Positions 14,880 through 17,540 of a stretch of 17,540 nt of DNA are shown here, piece by piece. Location: assembly GCA_023410875.1 (NCBI GenBank), contig JAEYPH010000089.1:1-17540 (forward strand), read 5' to 3'. Source of the stretch: Bacillota bacterium (lineage in GTDB: Bacteria; Bacillota; Clostridia; Christensenellales; UMGS416). The notes below the pieces were generated by a model, which had not been told where the DNA came from, did not search any database, and was given only the letters and a program-made list of their open reading frames with translations. Position numbers and translations under genes: made by a program. The number at the start of each line of letters is the position of its first letter. Within the stretch, counting starts at the first letter, position 1.

Positions 14880-15947
14880 ATGAAGCGGCGTATCGGCATC
14901 CTGACCAGTGGCGGCGACTGCCCCGGCCTCAATGCCGCCATACGCGGCGTGGCCAAAGCCGCCTATGAGCTGTTCGACACCGAGATCGTAGGCATCGCCG
15001 ATGGCTACAAGGGGCTCATCGAGGGCGAATACCGAGCCATGGAGCGCCATGAGTTCTCCGGTATACTGACGCTGGGCGGCACGATACTTGGCACCAGCCG
15101 CCAGCCCTTCAAGCTCATGCGCGTGGTCACCGACGACCTGGACAAGGTCGAGGAGATGAAAAAGAACTACCAAAAGCTCAAGCTGGATTGCTTGGTCGTG
15201 CTGGGCGGCAACGGCACCCACAAGACCGCCAATCTGCTGAGTTCCGAGGGGCTTAACGTCATCGGCCTGCCCAAGACCATCGACAACGATCTTTTCGGCA
15301 CCGACGTGACCTTCGGCTTTCACACGGCGGTGGACATCGCCACCGACGTCGTGGATCGTATTCACACCACAGCCACGAGCCATGGCCGCGTGATGGTCAT
15401 AGAGCTCATGGGCAACAAAGCCGGATGGCTAACTCTGTATGCCGGTGTGGCCGGAGGCGCGGATATCATCTTGCTGCCGGAGATTCCCTATGACATCGAA
15501 AGAGTGGCCGACGCAGTGGAGCGCCGCCGCAAGCAGGGCAAGGACTTCTCCATCCTCGTGGTGGCCGAAGGGGCGATCAGCCGAGCTGAGGCCGCCCTGC
15601 CCAAGAAGGAGCTCAAGGCCGCACTGGAATCCCGCACGATGCCCGTGAGCTATGCCGTGGCCGCCGAGGTGCAGCGGCGCACCGGCGCGGAAACCCGCGT
15701 CGTGGTGCCCGGGCACATCCAGCGTGGCGGCTCTCCCAGCGCCTATGACCGCGTGCTGGCCACCAAGTTCGGCGCCTTCGCCGCCGAGCTCATCAAAAGC
15801 GAGCAATACGGCACCACCGTGGCCATGTCCGGCGACCACATTATGGCCAACAAACTCTCGGACATCGCCGGCAAGGCAAAGCTGGTGCCTCCGGACCATG
15901 AACTGGTCAAGATTGCCCGCAACATCGGCATCAAGATGGGAGATTAA
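14880..15947 (+). CDS. 6-Phosphofructokinase, group III type
   Basis: Phosphorylates fructose 6-phosphate to the 1,6-bisphosphate in glycolysis; cytoplasmic, usually a tetramer. At 355 residues it is near the group III length. TSGGDCPGLNAAIRG (9-23) is the donor-phosphate loop, GTSR (71-74) and MGNKAGW (177-183) family blocks, PKTIDND (131-137) the catalytic segment, and PGHIQRGGSPSAYDR (277-291) the C-terminal signature. The donor determinants are mixed. G112 equals Gly104 of the E. coli enzyme (ATP type) and K132 equals Gly124 (Lys is typical of PPi enzymes), while N111 replaces the usual Asp103. That combination is known from group III, where Gly-Lys enzymes tend to use ATP, so ATP is my guess. 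AGGAGG lies 4-5 nt before the ATG. Confidence 0.93.
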   Translation: MKRRIGILTSGGDCPGLNAAIRGVAKAAYELFDTEIVGIADGYKGLIEGEYRAMERHEFSGILTLGGTILGTSRQPFKLMRVVTDDLDKVEEMKKNYQKLKLDCLVVLGGNGTHKTANLLSSEGLNVIGLPKTIDNDLFGTDVTFGFHTAVDIATDVVDRIHTTATSHGRVMVIELMGNKAGWLTLYAGVAGGADIILLPEIPYDIERVADAVERRRKQGKDFSILVVAEGAISRAEAALPKKELKAALESRTMPVSYAVAAEVQRRTGAETRVVVPGHIQRGGSPSAYDRVLATKFGAFAAELIKSEQYGTTVAMSGDHIMANKLSDIAGKAKLVPPDHELVKIARNIGIKMGD

Positions 15948-15974
15948 ACCGGCAAAACAACACAACAAACCTGT

Positions 15975-15997
15975 GCCCGCCGCCTTGCGCGGCGGGC
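15975..15997 (+). terminator. Terminator of the phosphofructokinase gene
   Basis: GCCCGCCGC (15975-15983) and GCGGCGGGC (15989-15997), a perfect 9-bp stem with a 5-nt loop, followed by TTCGCTT. The U tract is interrupted but the stem is very stable. Confidence 0.75.
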
Positions 15998-16047
15998 TTC
16001 GCTTATGTTATAGTGCCGCTTAACAGTGTATATGTTCCGGAGGCTTT

Positions 16048-16974
16048 ATGAAGAAAAGCAAGACTATATACTATATAATCGCCGTGGGCGTAATGACGGT
16101 GTGGAGCATCACCTATGTGTCCATCAGCGTGCTGCTGGAGAAGCTCTCGCCGGTGGAGATCATGTTCTACCGCGCCGTCATCGCCTATCTCGTGCTGGCT
16201 GCCATCCGGCCCAAGGGCTTCAAGCCCAAGAGCCTGCGTTCCGAGCTGCTGTATGTGGCCGCAGGCGTAAGCGGCGGCACGCTGTACTCTCTGACGCAAA
16301 ACTACGCGCTCAACTATACGACGCCTGGCAACGTAGGGCTCTTGGTTGCCATGGCGCCGGTTCTCACGGCCATCGCCGCCCATTTCATGACCAAAGGTGA
16401 GCGCTTTCGCAGCCCACTGTTCATCGGCTTCGCGCTGGCCTTCGCCGGCAGCTTTCTGGTCATCTTCAAGGGGCAGTTCACGCTGAGCCTGAACCTGCTG
16501 GGCGATCTGCTGGCCGTAGGCGCGGCAGCGTGCTGGGCTTTCTATTCCATCGCCATCAAGCGCATGGACCCAACCCTCGATACCATCGTCATCACGCGCA
16601 AGGTGTTCTTTTACACGATTCTGACATCCATCCCGGCGCTGCCGTTAACCGGCTGGCACTTCAACCTCGCGCCGCTGCTGGAGCCCGCCGTGCTGGCCAA
16701 TCTGCTGTTCCTGGCGCTGCTGGCCTCCTGCGCGTGCTTCCTGCTGTGGAACAAGGTTATCATCGCCCTCGGCGCGGTCAAGAGCAGCAACTTCATCTAT
16801 CTGTCTCCGTTGATCACGCTGCTTTCAGCAGCAGTGTTTCTCAGAGAGCCCATCACCGCCTGGGCCGCCGCCGGCGGCGCGCTGATCCTGTTAGGCGTCT
16901 ACCTCTCGGAGAACGCCGACCGCCTGCGCTTGCGGCGCAGAGAACCTTTGTCCGGCGACGCACCGGAGGCTTGA
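16048..16974 (+). CDS. EamA/DMT-family transporter
   Basis: A 308-residue membrane protein with about ten hydrophobic helices arranged as two EamA repeats (about 10-140 and 150-288), the pattern of the drug/metabolite transporter superfamily. The first helix holds VMTVWSITYVSI, typical of the family start. The loop FYRAVIAYLVL after helix 1 and the closing LSPLITLLSAAVFLREPITAWAA are hallmark segments of EamA repeats. Such proteins export or import amino acids, nucleosides or similar metabolites, but the substrate cannot be predicted. The ATG at 16048 follows CCGGAGGCTTT. Only a TATAGT (16009-16014) resembles a promoter. The gene is monocistronic, with a terminator 22 nt behind the stop, and converges with the 5S array. 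Confidence 0.9.
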   Translation: MKKSKTIYYIIAVGVMTVWSITYVSISVLLEKLSPVEIMFYRAVIAYLVLAAIRPKGFKPKSLRSELLYVAAGVSGGTLYSLTQNYALNYTTPGNVGLLVAMAPVLTAIAAHFMTKGERFRSPLFIGFALAFAGSFLVIFKGQFTLSLNLLGDLLAVGAAACWAFYSIAIKRMDPTLDTIVITRKVFFYTILTSIPALPLTGWHFNLAPLLEPAVLANLLFLALLASCACFLLWNKVIIALGAVKSSNFIYLSPLITLLSAAVFLREPITAWAAAGGALILLGVYLSENADRLRLRRREPLSGDAPEA

Positions 16975-16996
16975 AGCAACCTCATAAGATATTTTC

Positions 16997-17022
16997 AACC
17001 GCCTGCAGCCACAGGCGGTTTT
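16997..17022. terminator. Terminator behind the EamA gene
   Basis: AACCGCCTG (16997-17005) pairs with CAGGCGGTT (17012-17020), 9 bp, 6-nt loop, followed by TTATG. On the minus strand it is followed by GAAAAT, so it works best for the plus-strand gene. Confidence 0.8.
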
Positions 17023-17040
17023 ATGTCGCCTTCAGAGCCT

Positions 17041-17077
17041 GCAGACAATCGAAAGGAACAAGTGTCCCGAGTATAGC
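17041..17077 (-). other. Possible remnant of a further 5S 5' end
   Basis: Just past the second 5S terminator the minus strand reads GCTATA, then GGGA, TTGTTCC and TTTCGA. The order and spacing are close to the 5' part of the expanded 5S-like gene (GCTATA, GGGA, CTGTTCC, TTCCGA). It may be what is left of a third tandem copy. The match is short and partial. Confidence 0.3.
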
Positions 17078-17126
17078 AAAACACCCGCATAACTGCGAGG
17101 TGTTTCATTTGGAGTTCGGCGGCGAC
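17072..17126 (-). repeat. 5S 3'-end/terminator repeat, distal copy
   Basis: This 55-nt block (the last 16 nt of the 5S gene, its terminator and a TATAGC edge) recurs at 17386-17441 with one extra C and one A/G difference. It marks a tandem duplication of the 5S-plus-terminator unit, with about 314 nt between copies. Confidence 0.9.
17078..17105 (-). terminator. Terminator of the expanded 5S-like gene
   Basis: Minus-strand AAACACC-T-CGCA, loop GTTA, TGCG-GGTGTTTT: 11 bp with one bulged base, ending in four T. It starts 6 nt after the 5S-like 3' end. Confidence 0.8.
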
Positions 17127-17219
17127 CTGCGCATTCCCTCGCCCGCATCCATGCGGGCTGATGCACGCATGCGCTTGCATCCGGGAATGCTAGGCGAAAC
17201 GGCATCCGTGCCGAAGGGC
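17127..17219 (-). other. 93-nt insert in the 5S-like gene
   Basis: On the RNA it forms a compact domain. GCAUUCCC (17190-17183) pairs perfectly with GGGAAUGC (17138-17131). Inside lie two hairpins: GAUGCA/UGCAUC (17181-17176 with 17165-17160) and GCCCGCAU/AUGCGGGC (17158-17151 with 17148-17141). A fourth hairpin, CGGCA-CGGA-UGCCG (17213-17200), stands beside the junction. Every arm is perfectly paired, unlike decaying DNA. Confidence 0.8.
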
Positions 17220-17234
17220 TTATCTTCCCGGGCC

Positions 17235-17312
17235 CCCTTCGCTGCGACATGCGCAGCTATCGGCCTGCTCTCACATCGGCCAAGGCCGACGTTGCCGCAG
17301 GCCGGGGCAGCG
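17235..17312 (-). other. 78-nt insert in the 5S-like gene
   Basis: On the RNA, CGGCCUGC (17304-17297) pairs with GCAGGCCG (17268-17261) and encloses ACGUCGGCC/GGCCGAUGU (17292-17284 with 17281-17273, one G-U). Beside it stands GCUGCG-CAUGU-CGCAGC (17257-17241). CCC (17307-17305) can pair with GGG (17237-17235) to close a three-way junction. Confidence 0.8.
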
Positions 17313-17385
17313 GTTGCCAGCCAAGTATTGTCAGCGTGCAGAGGCTTAACTTCTGTGTTCGGAATGGGAACAGATTCTCCCTGCA

Positions 17386-17425
17386 TATAGCAAAACACCC
17401 CGCATGACTGCGAGGTGTTTCATTT

Positions 17426-17441
<16 letters not shown>
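17386..17441 (-). repeat. 5S 3'-end/terminator repeat, proximal copy
   Basis: The partner of the block at 17072-17126: the end of the normal 5S gene, its terminator and the TATAGC edge. The 5S-like gene begins at or inside this block, so its transcript either reads through this terminator or starts within it. Confidence 0.9.
17393..17420 (-). terminator. Terminator of the normal 5S gene
   Basis: Minus-strand AAACACCTCGCA, loop GTCA region, TGCGGGGTGTTTT: a 12-bp stem with a U-G pair, ending in four T. It lies 6 nt after the 5S 3' end and probably ends an rRNA operon. Confidence 0.85.

Positions 17442-17540
<99 letters not shown>

Larger units (their letters stand above)
17111..17391 (-). rRNA. 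5S rRNA-like gene with two large structured inserts
   Basis: The minus strand carries a second 5S sequence that is collinear with the normal copy: 17313-17373 is identical to 17457-17517 (61 nt), 17220-17234 to 17442-17456 (15 nt), and 17111-17126 to the normal 3' end. Two inserts interrupt it: 17127-17219 (93 nt, between the loop E side and the last strand of helix I) and 17235-17312 (78 nt, in the helix IV tip). Upstream of 17373 the sequence departs from the normal 5' end. Helix II can still form (GCAGGG with CCTCTGC), but the 5' strand of helix I is missing, apart from a possible 5-bp GGGGU/ACUCC pairing that uses the preceding terminator. The 5' end near 17391 is approximate. It could be a working expanded 5S, a fragmented 5S, a decayed copy or a 5S-derived small RNA. 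Confidence 0.8.

Noticed and set aside
17105..17398. Protein-coding frames across the 5S array (both strands)
   Set aside because: They read through 5S rRNA sequence and terminators and have no binding sites.

Overview
The window looks like chromosome from a GC-rich Bacillota of the Clostridia type. The grounds are strong AGGAGG-type ribosome binding sites, sigma-A promoters close to TTGACA-N17-TATAAT, GTG and TTG starts backed by good Shine-Dalgarno sites, a c-di-AMP (ydaO-type) riboswitch, a group III type phosphofructokinase with the PKTIDND motif, and a 5S rRNA with expansion segments, known mainly from Clostridia-related orders. No species can be named from the sequence alone.

Layout. 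(1) 1-1500 is visibly AT-richer than the rest. It holds an unrecognised gene, a small MazG-like pyrophosphohydrolase with a TTG start, and a short gene fragment, all on the minus strand. (2) 1536-4141 is a minus-strand three-gene ABC-2 type transporter operon (ATPase, permease, permease) with overlapping or nearly touching genes. It diverges from a plus-strand UroD/MtaA-like gene (4313-5434) that has its own promoter and a 17-bp terminator hairpin. (3) 5490-8714 holds two related secreted multidomain proteins on the minus strand: an intact 720-residue protein with four PPC-like repeats and two fibronectin III-like domains, preceded by a paralogue broken by a frameshift and an internal deletion. 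(4) dapB (9082-9849, minus) sits behind a 325-nt leader with a perfect-consensus promoter, a c-di-AMP riboswitch aptamer and an intrinsic terminator. A 12-nt sequence shared by the aptamer's 5' strand and the terminator suggests the switching mechanism. (5) On the plus strand follow a LURP-one/YxjI-like gene, a heterodimeric ABC exporter operon with an AT-rich leader and two promoters, a phosphofructokinase and an EamA/DMT transporter, each unit with its own terminator hairpin.

(6) The right end (about 17040-17540) is the most unusual part. A normal 5S rRNA gene runs off the edge on the minus strand, presumably the end of an rRNA operon outside the window. Just downstream, between two near-identical terminators, lies a second 5S-like gene. 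Its core matches the normal copy exactly in long blocks, but it is interrupted by two inserts of 93 and 78 nt. Each insert can fold into its own multi-hairpin domain closed by perfect stems. The 5' strand of helix I is replaced by unrelated sequence. This is either a naturally expanded or fragmented 5S rRNA, or a 5S-derived RNA with a new role.

The rest of the window is ordinary chromosomal content. The two observations most worth pursuing are the expanded 5S array and the coupling of c-di-AMP sensing to dapB.
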